The position numbers and the translations under genes are program-made. The notes below the pieces were generated by a model that saw nothing but the letters and a program-made list of their open reading frames with translations, did not search any database and was not told the DNA's origin. From an uncultured Granulicella sp. (GTDB taxonomy: Bacteria > Acidobacteriota > Terriglobia > Terriglobales > Acidobacteriaceae), in the NCBI GenBank assembly GCA_903932155.1, contig CAIZFH010000048.1:26748-90747 (forward strand): a stretch of 64,000 nucleotides of DNA. The letters run 5' to 3'. Positions 1 through 8,324 of the stretch are shown here, piece by piece. The first letter of the stretch is position 1. Each line of letters opens with the position of its first letter.

Positions 1-9
1 CGCGACATC

Positions 10-846
10 ATGAAAAGACGTTCCAGACGTGGTCCGAACGAATCGGAGTCCACGGGGAAGAGTGGGCAGGAACTGCCCTCGAATCAACAGGCTCCGCTAC
101 GGCCCGACTATCCCGAACCGTTGCCCGCAACCTCCGCCGAGCCGCCACAAAAGGGTGCAGCGGCGGAGCAGGCAGAGCAGGCTGAGAAGCCGGTTCGCCC
201 GGGCCGTCCCCCTCGGACGCAGGTTTCACCTGTCGCGCCCGAAAAGACGATGGTGGTGGAGACACAGCCGGATTCACTGGGCACACCGCCGGAGGAGCAG
301 ACGGCTGTCTCTCCGAAGGAGCCGCGCGGCTATGTGGTGCTTGCTATCGGCCTGCCCGGATCGGGCAAGACGACGTGGTACAAGCGGCGCGGGGTCACGC
401 CGCTATCGAGCGACCTGCTGCGCAGCCTGCTGTTTGACGACATCACCGAGCAGCGCTACCAGGGACTTGTCTTCTCCACACTGCGCAGTCTGCTGCGCGC
501 GCGGCTGATCGCCAAGATGCCGTGGAACTACGTGGACGCCACCAACCTGAGCGCGCACGAGCGCAAGCAGTGGATCAAGATGGCCAAGAGCTTCGGTTAC
601 GAGGTGCAGGCGGTGTTCTTCGACGTGCCGCTGGCCGTGTGCCTGGAGCGGAATGCCAAGCGCGACCGCCAGGTGAGCGACGAGGTGATGCACAAGATGG
701 CCGAGCGGCTGAAGCCGCCCACCTTCAAGGAAGGCTTCGAGAAGATCACGGTTGTGCGCGTCAAGGGCCAGCCGGGTTCGTTGCCGGTAACCACCAGCGG
801 CGGTGAAGAGTCGACCGCGGAGACGGCGCAGGCAGAGAACGAATAG
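10..846 (+). CDS. P-loop (AAA_33/polynucleotide kinase-like) ATPase
   Basis: The first ~105 residues are a Pro/Ala/Glu-rich, probably disordered tail. A kinase-like P-loop domain follows, with Walker A GLPGSGKTT at residues 114-122, an SSDLLR substrate-side segment just after it, a DATN motif near residue 178 and an Arg-rich lid segment (ERNAKRDRQ). This order is that of the AAA_33 / polynucleotide-kinase and zeta-toxin-like kinases, which phosphorylate nucleic acid ends or small molecules; the substrate cannot be told from sequence. It begins 10 bases into the window, so its ribosome binding site and any true upstream start cannot be judged. Family call is fairly safe, specific function unknown. 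Confidence 0.7.
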   Translation: MKRRSRRGPNESESTGKSGQELPSNQQAPLRPDYPEPLPATSAEPPQKGAAAEQAEQAEKPVRPGRPPRTQVSPVAPEKTMVVETQPDSLGTPPEEQTAVSPKEPRGYVVLAIGLPGSGKTTWYKRRGVTPLSSDLLRSLLFDDITEQRYQGLVFSTLRSLLRARLIAKMPWNYVDATNLSAHERKQWIKMAKSFGYEVQAVFFDVPLAVCLERNAKRDRQVSDEVMHKMAERLKPPTFKEGFEKITVVRVKGQPGSLPVTTSGGEESTAETAQAENE

Positions 847-952
847 CCCTAGTTAGTCCACAGACTAACTGAACCAGATACAGCCAGCCCGGACGCGGTA
901 ACACGCCCGGGCATTTCTGCGTCCCTGAAAGTGTGTGGAGTTGAAGAGATGC

Positions 953-1555
953 TTAGAAATGAAGCACGATGCCGGAATTGAAGGTGAAGAGTGAGATATT
1001 CGGGGTACCTGTGGTGCCGAGGATGTTCGTACCTGAGCCTCCGCCGATCTCCAGGAGGCGCAAGTCAAGAATGGGAGCAACCGGAACGTCGATGCCACCG
1101 AGTATCTCCCAGGCTGCATATTGATTGGTGAAGGTTCCACCGACGGTCTGGCTGGGATTAGTGGGGTTGGTGGAGAGGTTGAGGGTGCGGGTTGCCACAT
1201 AACCGCCCGAGGCCTGAATGTAGGGCTTGAGATGAATGACAGGCGGATTGAACGCAACCTTCAAACCGGCTAGCGCGGTATCTGAGCCTGCTGTACCGGG
1301 GCGTGTAGAGCCACGGAAATCGAATCCCAGCTTGACCGGGCCCATGGGGAGGAAGTTGAAGGTGAGCCCGCCGCCGATTCCGGAGGTCCAGAAGTTGGCG
1401 TACTGCTCCTGAGCGCCGGAACTGGTCAACGCCAAACCGGTCTGCACGTTTGAGAAATGGCTCGAGGAAGAGGTAGCGTAAATGGAAACGGCCTGGGCGC
1501 GGGCTGCAACGGCAGAGAGTAGGAAAAGGGCGGTAACAGCAATCTTCATTCGCAT
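953..1555 (-). CDS. outer-membrane beta-barrel protein
   Basis: A 200-residue secreted protein. I start it at the ATG encoding MRMKIAVTALFLL because GGAGG lies 6 nt upstream and a clean signal peptide (cleavage after ARA-QA) follows; the open frame extends further upstream without a signal. The mature part is rich in alternating hydrophobic/Gly/Ser/Thr stretches and ends in an aromatic residue (GIVLHF), the usual C-terminal signature of outer-membrane barrels recognised by BamA. Similar small OmpA-like barrels are common in acidobacteria. It is transcribed away from pgk, with about 270 bases between the two starts. Function beyond membrane location is unknown. Confidence 0.6.
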   Translation of the reverse strand: MRMKIAVTALFLLSAVAARAQAVSIYATSSSSHFSNVQTGLALTSSGAQEQYANFWTSGIGGGLTFNFLPMGPVKLGFDFRGSTRPGTAGSDTALAGLKVAFNPPVIHLKPYIQASGGYVATRTLNLSTNPTNPSQTVGGTFTNQYAAWEILGGIDVPVAPILDLRLLEIGGGSGTNILGTTGTPNISLFTFNSGIVLHF

Positions 1556-1822
1556 CGGTACCCTCCGTCTGGGTTCTGCATACAACACAAGAATACTCCG
1601 AGGCAGCTTGCTCCCGGTGTTGATGCAGTTGGATGCGCGGAGGAGATTTTGGGCTGCCAGGAGACTTCGCCTGATTTTTTGGACGGCATGGAGTGCAATG
1701 CGGCGTGCCCAATGCCCGATGCGCTGCCGGCAAAGCTGCAAGACACGTCCCTGCGCGATGTGCGGTGACCGCTATTACATCTGCGGGTTCCCATCGCGGT
1801 CAAAACAACATAATCTATCTAT

Positions 1823-3031
1823 ATGCCCAAGCTTTCGATTCGCGATCTGGATCTTGCCAATAAGCGCGTGCTCATCCGCGTCGACTTCAACGTCCCGCTG
1901 AAGGATGGCGCCATCACCGATGACACGCGCATCCGCGAGACGCTGCCTACCTTGGAGTACGCGTTGCGCCACAAGGCCAAAGTGATTCTGTGCTCACATC
2001 TGGGACGTCCCAAGGGCAAGCCGGTGGAGTCTATGAGCCTGCGCCCCGTCGTCACGCGGCTGCGTGTGCTACTGGACCAGGTGTTCAGCGAGTCGGAGAA
2101 TGTGGCGTTTTCTCCGGACTGCGTTGGCGAGATTGCCAAGGAGATGTCGCGCGAGTTGGAGTCTGGGCAGACGCTGCTGCTGGAGAACCTGCGCTTCCAC
2201 AAGGAAGAAGAGGCCAACGATCCGGCCTTCGCCAAGCAGCTTGCGGAGTTGTGCGATGTGTACGTGAACGACGCGTTCGGCAGCGCGCATCGTGCCCACG
2301 CCTCCACTGAGGGCATTACCCACTTTGTGGCGCAATCGGCCGCAGGCCTGCTGATGGAGAAGGAGCTGAACTTTCTGGGCAAGGTGTTGACCCAGCCGGA
2401 CCGGCCCTTTGTGGCCATCATCGGCGGATCGAAGATATCGGGCAAGATCGATGTGATTGACAACCTGCTGGACAAGGCCGACACGCTGCTGATCGGCGGT
2501 GGCATGGCCTATACCTTCCTCAACGCGCTGGGCCAGAGCACAGGCAAGTCGCTGATCGAGGCGGACAAGATCGACGTCGCCAAGGCAGCGCTGGACAAGG
2601 CCAAGGCCAAGGGCGTCACGCTGCTGCTTCCCGTCGACCATGTGCTGGCCGACAAGTTTGCCGCCAACGCCAAGACGCAGATATTCAGTGGCACAGGCGC
2701 GTTTCCCGCCGAGCTGATGGCGTTGGACATTGGCCCAGCGACGATCGATTTATTTGCCAAGGAGATTGCCGAAGCACGCACCATTCTGTGGAACGGACCG
2801 ATGGGCGTCTTCGAGCTTGCGCCGTTTGCGCATGGGACGAATGCGATTGCCGAGCTTGTGGCGGCCAACAACGACGCAACCAGCATCGTAGGTGGCGGAG
2901 ACTCGGTTGCCGCGGTACACCAGGCTGGCGTCGCCGACAGGATCACCCACATCTCCACCGGCGGCGGCGCGAGCCTCGAGTTCCTGGAAGGCAAGACGTT
3001 GCCGGGTGTGGCCGCGCTCACCGACAAGTAA
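1823..3031 (+). CDS. pgk: phosphoglycerate kinase
   Basis: Transfers phosphate from 1,3-bisphosphoglycerate to ADP in cytosolic glycolysis, reversible in gluconeogenesis. At 402 residues it is full length. Family landmarks are in order: RVDFNVPL near residue 19, SHLGRPKG near 58, GGSKISGKIDVI, GGGMAYTFL, NGPMGVFE and the C-terminal STGGGASLEFLEG. There is no Shine-Dalgarno before the ATG; instead CATAAT ends 8 nt upstream of the start (1809-1814), which could mean a leaderless or very short-leader mRNA. It opens a co-directional run: the next gene starts within 27 nt, or overlaps the stop codon if the upstream ATG at 3031 is used. Confidence 0.97.
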   Translation: MPKLSIRDLDLANKRVLIRVDFNVPLKDGAITDDTRIRETLPTLEYALRHKAKVILCSHLGRPKGKPVESMSLRPVVTRLRVLLDQVFSESENVAFSPDCVGEIAKEMSRELESGQTLLLENLRFHKEEEANDPAFAKQLAELCDVYVNDAFGSAHRAHASTEGITHFVAQSAAGLLMEKELNFLGKVLTQPDRPFVAIIGGSKISGKIDVIDNLLDKADTLLIGGGMAYTFLNALGQSTGKSLIEADKIDVAKAALDKAKAKGVTLLLPVDHVLADKFAANAKTQIFSGTGAFPAELMALDIGPATIDLFAKEIAEARTILWNGPMGVFELAPFAHGTNAIAELVAANNDATSIVGGGDSVAAVHQAGVADRITHISTGGGASLEFLEGKTLPGVAALTDK

Positions 3032-3057
3032 TGCTTCGGATCCGGGAGCTGGCACCT

Positions 3058-4329
3058 ATGCAAGCAGCGTTCGCCTTTGGCAAGACGGGTTTGACAGTCG
3101 CGCTTCCCGATGGGCCGCGTTACTCGGTGGTCGAGGGGCGTTCGGCTGGAGCGCTGGCGGATGCCTCAGCGGCGATTGACGCGGCGCTGGACCACCCCAT
3201 TGGATCGAAGCCGCTGGTGGAGCTTGCGGCAGGCAAGCGCACGGCGGCCATCTCCGTTTGCGATATTACGCGGCCCGCACCCAACAACCTGACTCTGCCT
3301 CCGCTGCTGCAGCGGCTGCACGCAGCGGGCATTCCGGTGGACGGCATCACGATCCTGATTGCGACTGGCCTGCACCGTTGCGCGACGGATGAAGAGATTC
3401 AATCGATAGTCGGGCCGGAGATTGCAGCGCGCTATCGTGTCGTCAACCACGACGCGCGCGCGCTGGACGAGCATCGCTCCCTGGGTAAGACCGTAAACGG
3501 AACGCCCGTGTATATCGACCGCCGCTTTCTGGATGCGGAGCTGCATATCACGCTGGGCTTCATTGAGCCGCACTGGATGCTTGGTTTTTCCGGCGGACGC
3601 AAGCTGATTGCGCCGGGCCTGGCCGCGCAGCAGACGATTAAGGTGCTGCACTCGCCGCGCTTCATGCGCGAGCCGCTGGCCAACGAGGGCTTCGTCGAGC
3701 GCAACCCGCTGCACGCTGAACTGCTGGAGGTTGTGCGCATGGCGCGGCACGACTTTCTGCTCGACGTTGCGCTGACCCAGCAGCGCGAGATTTGCGGCGT
3801 CTTTGCCGGCTCGCCGGAGCAGGCCCACGCCGCGGGAGTCGACTTCGTGCGGTCGTCCACAAGGACGCTGGTGCCTCAGTTTTTCGATGCGGCCATTGTG
3901 AGCGCCGCCGGACATCCGCTCGATCTTACGTTCTACCAATCGCTCAAGGGCTTCCACTCCGCGCACCATATTGTGAAGCCCGGCGGCAGGATTCTGTTGC
4001 TGTGTGAGTGCGCCGAGGGGATCGGCTCGCCGGAGTTTGCCGCGATGCTGCGCAGCTACGCAGGACCGCAGCAGTTCCTGAACCAGATTGCGAGCGCGCC
4101 GGTTGTGATCGACCAGTGGCAGTTGGAGAAGATCGCGTTGGCCGGACTGAGAAACGAGATGTTCCTCTATACTCCCGGCGTCTTGCCGGAGCAGATCGGA
4201 GAGCTGGGCAAGCACTGCTTCACCGATGTGAACCAGGCAGTCACCGCGTTCTTCGATGGACAGCCGACAGGCGCGAGCATCGCGCTCATACCCGAAGGCC
4301 CTTACGCCTTCGCTGAAGTGGCCGAATGA
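3058..4329 (+). CDS. larA: LarA-family nickel-pincer racemase (lactate racemase-like)
   Basis: Member of the LarA/DUF2088 family, which uses a covalently bound nickel-pincer nucleotide (NPN) to racemise or epimerise 2-hydroxyacids. Counting from the ATG at 3058, every residue important in Lactiplantibacillus LarA has a counterpart at nearly the same number: Asp69, Arg72, His106, His172 (in EPHW), Lys182 (in GGRK, cofactor attachment) and His198 (nickel ligand). I prefer 3058, which has GGGAG about 10 nt upstream; the in-frame ATG at 3031 overlaps the pgk stop as TAATG and would add nine residues. It ends in an ATGA overlap with the glycerate kinase gene, so a hydroxyacid such as lactate or a glycerate-like compound is a reasonable substrate. 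The cofactor genes larB, larC and larE are not in the window. Confidence 0.85.
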   Translation: MQAAFAFGKTGLTVALPDGPRYSVVEGRSAGALADASAAIDAALDHPIGSKPLVELAAGKRTAAISVCDITRPAPNNLTLPPLLQRLHAAGIPVDGITILIATGLHRCATDEEIQSIVGPEIAARYRVVNHDARALDEHRSLGKTVNGTPVYIDRRFLDAELHITLGFIEPHWMLGFSGGRKLIAPGLAAQQTIKVLHSPRFMREPLANEGFVERNPLHAELLEVVRMARHDFLLDVALTQQREICGVFAGSPEQAHAAGVDFVRSSTRTLVPQFFDAAIVSAAGHPLDLTFYQSLKGFHSAHHIVKPGGRILLLCECAEGIGSPEFAAMLRSYAGPQQFLNQIASAPVVIDQWQLEKIALAGLRNEMFLYTPGVLPEQIGELGKHCFTDVNQAVTAFFDGQPTGASIALIPEGPYAFAEVAE

Positions 4330-5702
4330 GTACGGACGTGGCAAATCTGAAAGGCATTGCGCGCACGCTTTTTGAGCAGGCGCTTGCGGAGTGCAGCATA
4401 GAGCGTGCGTTCGAGCGCAAGCTGCGTGTGGTTGCCGATGCTGCGGGCACACGGTTGTTGGTGGAAGGCGGCGAAGCAATTGCGCTAGACCGCCTGCGCC
4501 GAGTGCGTGTCGTTGCTGTAGGTAAGGCTGCTGCGGCGATGCTACAGGCACTGCTTGCGCGGCTGCGGTTGCCGGGCTCGTGCGATCTACAAGGTGTGCT
4601 GATCGCGGTGGAACGGCCGGCGAATCTGCCATCGAGGATCAAGTATTTTTGCGGAGGACACCCGCTGCCGAATGAGGCATCGTTTGCCGGGGCGCGCGCC
4701 GCACTGGCGATACTGCACGCGCTGGGGAATGCATCGGGAAATAGCATCTCCGCAAACGATACCTTGTGCATCTTCCTACTGAGCGGCGGAGCTTCGGCGA
4801 TGATGGAGTTGCCGCTGGACGAGGCAATTTCACTCGACGATACGATTGCGTTCCATCGCGCGCTGGTGCATAGCGGCACGTCCATCGTGGAGATGAACTG
4901 CGCGCGCAAACACTTCTCCGCGGTGAAAGGAGGACGGCTGGCGCTGGCTGCGGGCACGGCGCAGACGCTCTCGCTACTGGTCTCCGACGTGCCTCCGGCG
5001 CACCTGGATGCACTCGGCTCCGGGCCTACGGTGGGCGATACGACCAGCGTTGCGGAGTGCCGCGAGATTCTTGCGCGGTATGGTTTGATGGAGAAATTCC
5101 CTGTGCCGGTGCGGCGATTCTTTGCTTCGAAGGATTTGCCGGAGACGCCAAAACCGAATGAATTGACCGCGCGCATCTGCAAGCTGGTGGATAGCGATGA
5201 GATGGCAGAGGCTGCGCGCAGTCATGCAGAGAGGCTCGGATTTTATGCGGTCATCGACAATGCATGCGACGACTGGAGCTATGACGCTGCTGCGGATTAC
5301 CTTCTTGACCGAATGCGCAAACTGCGCCACGAACATTCGCGCGTCTGTCTGATCTCGGTGGGCGAGGTTACGGTCCGCGTGAATGAAGCTTCCGCGAGTG
5401 TGCGCGGCGGGCGGAATCAGCACTTCGCGCTTTACATGGCCACTCAGCTTCGCGCTGAGGATGGACCGATTGCCGTGCTCTCGACTGGGTCGGACGGCAT
5501 CGACGGCAACAGCGACGCGGCAGGCTCGATTGTGGATGAACACACACTCGACGGGGAGAATCGTTGCGAGGCTGCGCTGCGCGCACTGGCGGAGTTTGAT
5601 TCGTCTACTTGGCTGAGCGGGGTTGGAGCTACGGTTGTCACTGGGCCGACGGGACACAATTTGCGCGACCTGCGGATTCTGCTTGCGGATACCGTAAACT
5701 AG
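4326..5702 (+). CDS. glycerate 2-kinase, MOFRL/DUF4147 type
   Basis: At 458 residues it matches the type II glycerate kinases (GckA/TtuD), which phosphorylate D-glycerate to 2-phosphoglycerate for entry into lower glycolysis. An N-terminal DUF4147 Rossmann-like half carries VRVVAVGKAAAAML, GGHPLPNEAS and FLLSGGASAMMELP, followed by SDVPPAHLDALGSGPT. The C-terminal MOFRL domain has GGRNQHFALYMA and STGSDGIDGNSDAAGSIVD. Its ATG overlaps the larA stop by 4 nt, indicating translational coupling. With pgk upstream this forms a small three-carbon acid module: LarA could set the stereochemistry of a hydroxyacid and this enzyme phosphorylate glycerate. That link is inference. Confidence 0.88.
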   Translation: MSTDVANLKGIARTLFEQALAECSIERAFERKLRVVADAAGTRLLVEGGEAIALDRLRRVRVVAVGKAAAAMLQALLARLRLPGSCDLQGVLIAVERPANLPSRIKYFCGGHPLPNEASFAGARAALAILHALGNASGNSISANDTLCIFLLSGGASAMMELPLDEAISLDDTIAFHRALVHSGTSIVEMNCARKHFSAVKGGRLALAAGTAQTLSLLVSDVPPAHLDALGSGPTVGDTTSVAECREILARYGLMEKFPVPVRRFFASKDLPETPKPNELTARICKLVDSDEMAEAARSHAERLGFYAVIDNACDDWSYDAAADYLLDRMRKLRHEHSRVCLISVGEVTVRVNEASASVRGGRNQHFALYMATQLRAEDGPIAVLSTGSDGIDGNSDAAGSIVDEHTLDGENRCEAALRALAEFDSSTWLSGVGATVVTGPTGHNLRDLRILLADTVN

Positions 5703-5706
5703 CAGC

Positions 5707-6841
5707 ATGATCGACGATCTGGAATACCGATACTCCCCGGTGCGCGAGCGGGTTCGCGAGCTGCGGGAGTATCTTTGACTCGGCGCGGCTGAAGCGCGAA
5801 CTCACAGTCATTGAAGAGAAGATCGCCGACCCATCAGTGTGGGCGGATGGGGCGCGTTCGCAGCCGTTGATGCGCGAGCGCAAGCGGCTGGAGACGCTGC
5901 TGGCCGACGACGCCGAGTTGCTGCGACGGACAGACGACATTGAGGCGTACTTCGAGCTGGCGAAGGAAGGCGAGGCCACCGAGCCCGATCTTGAACGCGA
6001 GATTCCAGCGCTGGTGGAGTTCTCGGAAAAGCTGGAATCGAAGACGATGTTGTCGGGTGAGACCGATCCGCTGAACGCCATCGTCACGGTGCATCCCGGC
6101 GCGGGCGGCACGGAGAGCCAGGACTGGGCCGAGATGCTGATGCGCATGTACCTGCGCTGGGCGGAGCGGCAGGGCTTCCGCACCGAGATCCACGAGATTC
6201 AGGATGGCGACGAGGCGGGCATCAAGTCGGCCACCTTCACCATCACTGGCGAGTTCGCGTACGGCCTGCTCAGCGGCGAGTCGGGCGTGCATCGGCTGGT
6301 GCGCATCTCGCCGTTCGATTCCGCCAAGCGGAGGCATACGAGCTTCGCCAGCGTCTTTGTGAGCCCGGAGATTGACGACACGATTGTGATCGACCTCAAG
6401 GTGGAGGACCTGCGTATCGATACGTATCGGTCTGGCGGCAAGGGTGGGCAGCATGTCAATACCACCGATTCCGCGGTGCGCATCACGCACATCCCCACCG
6501 GGCTGGTCACCGGCTGCCAGAACGAACGCTCGCAGCACAAGAACAAGGACCGCGCGATGAAGATGATGCGGTCGAAGCTGTATGAGTACGAGTTGGACAA
6601 GAAGAAGGCGGCCACGCGCAAGATTGAAGATTCGAAGCTGGAGATCGGCTTCGGCTCGCAGATTCGCAGCTATGTGTTGCAGCCCTATCGCATGGCGAAG
6701 GACCTGCGCACACGCGTGGAGGTGGGCGACGTGGACCGCGTGCTGGATGGCGACCTGGAGCCGTTTATCCGCGGCTTTCTGAGGATGCGGCGCGAGGGGA
6801 ATTTCCCGGCGGCGGTGGATGAGGGCGACGACACGGTTTAG
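5707..6841 (+). CDS. prfB: peptide chain release factor 2, programmed +1 frameshift
   Basis: Release factor 2 recognises UGA and UAA stop codons and triggers peptide release. It is read in two frames. ATG at 5707 opens 23 codons ending in CTT, then an in-frame TGA at 5776; slipping +1 at CTT-TGA-C continues at GAC (5777) into the long frame to 6841, giving about 377 residues. The classic site is present: a Shine-Dalgarno-like GGGAG three bases before the CTT codon. The body has the SPF anticodon-like tripeptide (ISPFDSAKRRHTS) and the GGQ loop (SGGKGGQHVNTTDS), both diagnostic of RF2. Automatic ORF calling would begin at 5837 and lose the N-terminus. It follows the glycerate kinase stop by 4 nt. 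Confidence 0.96.
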
Positions 6842-6886
6842 AGGCCGAGGCATTTTATTCGCTGAGCGACAATGACGGAGAGTGGG

Positions 6887-7297
6887 ATGAACGAACCGGA
6901 TGCGGTTGAAACGATGTTAGGCGAAGGCGAGGCGCGGACGATTGCGGTCGTCGGGCTGTCGGAGAATCCGGCGAAGCCCAGCCATTATGTTTCTGCATAT
7001 ATGCAGCAGCATGGGTACAAGATTTATCCGGTGAACCCGAGCATCGAGACTGTGCTTGGCGAGCGCAGTTATGCGTCGCTGGCGGAGTTGCCGGTGAAGC
7101 CGGACATAGTGAACGTGTTTCGTGTGCCATCGCAGATTCCGGCGATTGTGGACGAGATGCTGGCGCTGGGGCTGAAGAACCTGTGGGTGCAGCTTGGGAT
7201 TGTAAATATGGAGGCTGCGAAACGCGCAGAAGAGGGCGGAATCCGCGTGGTGATGGACCGTTGCATTATGGTGGAACACCAGAGACGGCAGTTATGA
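6887..7297 (+). CDS. CoA-binding domain protein (YccU-like)
   Basis: A single Rossmann-type CoA-binding domain of about 136 residues. Visible motifs are TIAVVGLSENPAKPSH near the N-terminus, YKIYPVNP, SLAELPVKPDIVNVFR and GLKNLWVQLGIVN, as in the stand-alone YccU family related to succinyl-CoA ligase alpha N-terminal domains. Cellular role is not established. The ATG at 6887 has GGAG 6 nt upstream; the in-frame ATG at 6872 has no visible Shine-Dalgarno, so 6887 is preferred. It lies 45 bases after prfB on the same strand and probably ends the pgk-larA-gck-prfB transcription unit. Confidence 0.85.
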   Translation: MNEPDAVETMLGEGEARTIAVVGLSENPAKPSHYVSAYMQQHGYKIYPVNPSIETVLGERSYASLAELPVKPDIVNVFRVPSQIPAIVDEMLALGLKNLWVQLGIVNMEAAKRAEEGGIRVVMDRCIMVEHQRRQL

Positions 7298-7329
7298 GTT
7301 GCAGGTTGTGGCGCTGCCGGCCAATTTGG

Positions 7330-8172
7330 TTATGGGGCCTTGGTAAGGGCTTCCTGGTAGAGCATGTTGCCGACGGCTTTGTGGACGGCCATGGAGGGGT
7401 GGCCTTCGTGGTAAAAGAAGTGGGCATCCGGGTTGGCGCAGGGGGTGGTGTCTTCATGATGGATGTTGCGGCCGGCGCAAGGCGACTTGGTATCGTTGAT
7501 ACCGTACTTGGCGGAGTTGGTCATGACTTCGTCCATGAAGCCGCCCCAGTTTGACATGGCGATGCGAATGCCGGGGTGCTTGGCCTTCTCTTCATCAGGA
7601 ATTTTGGATAGGTCGGGGTTGAACTGCGTCCCGGCGGTGGCGAACTGAGGGATCTTTGTGGGCAGCAGGGCGACCATAAAGCGGCGCGCTCCGATGTCGT
7701 ATAGCTCGTCAATCTGAGACTCGATGTTGGTGCGGGTGTAGCCATCGGGCTTGCCGCGGTCGTTGAGGCCTCCGGCAAAGAAGAACATGGTGTTGTCGGA
7801 GTCGATCGTAGGGATGTCGTTGGTCTTGGTGAAGGCGACGAACTGATCGACCTGGTTCTTCATGCCGATGCCGAGCATCTCGCCGGTGGGATAGCGTCGG
7901 CCTGCGCCTGCTCCGCTACCCGCTCCGCTGATGGCGAAGTTGAGCCCTTTGCCCTTGCTGTTGGGATCGCCGTAGAAGGTGAAGGGCAGATGAAGCTGCT
8001 GTGCAAGGTAGGCGACGGCGGTGAGGCCGTTGGTGTCGAGGTAGCCTGAGCCTGAGTCGGAGTAACTGTCGCCGAAGACGTAGAGCATAGTGTAGGGCGG
8101 CACTTTGTTCTGCGCCCTGAGGGTAGTAACGGTGAGGAACAGGGTTGCGGCGGTCAGAAAAAGGAGCTTCAT
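7330..8172 (-). CDS. secreted GDSL/SGNH-family lipase or esterase
   Basis: About 280 residues, beginning with a signal peptide (MKLLFLTAATLFLTV... cleaved near LRA-QN). Block I is VFGDSYSDSGSGYLD with the catalytic Ser in GDSYSD. The Gly block sits near NFAISGAGSG, the Asn block is FFAGGLNDRG, and the C-terminal catalytic His lies in a HEGHPSMAVH segment. Thermolabile hemolysin/phospholipase-like GDSL enzymes have this FGDSYSD-type N-terminus. The start was chosen because GGAGGG lies about 7 nt upstream; the open frame extends 23 codons further without a better start. It converges with the CoA-binding gene and is divergent from the DsbD-like gene. Substrate unknown. Confidence 0.8.
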   Translation of the reverse strand: MKLLFLTAATLFLTVTTLRAQNKVPPYTMLYVFGDSYSDSGSGYLDTNGLTAVAYLAQQLHLPFTFYGDPNSKGKGLNFAISGAGSGAGAGRRYPTGEMLGIGMKNQVDQFVAFTKTNDIPTIDSDNTMFFFAGGLNDRGKPDGYTRTNIESQIDELYDIGARRFMVALLPTKIPQFATAGTQFNPDLSKIPDEEKAKHPGIRIAMSNWGGFMDEVMTNSAKYGINDTKSPCAGRNIHHEDTTPCANPDAHFFYHEGHPSMAVHKAVGNMLYQEALTKAP

Positions 8173-8324
8173 CTCGGTCCCTCCAGGGCAGGTATAAATC
8201 TTCGTGGCGGCAGCTGCGGATGTCAACTCCAAGGGTCGCAACGACTGAGAAGACGGCGATCAGGTTGGAATGATTGGAGGCGAACTCGATCCACAAGCGA
8301 GGGTGAAGAAATACAATCATACCT

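Noticed and set aside
2788-3057. Extended 5' frame of the larA-like gene overlapping pgk
   Set aside because: The extension is an out-of-frame shadow of pgk; family similarity starts after 3058.
5837-6841. prfB starting at the internal ATG
   Set aside because: The upstream frame plus a complete +1 frameshift site restores the standard RF2 N-terminus.
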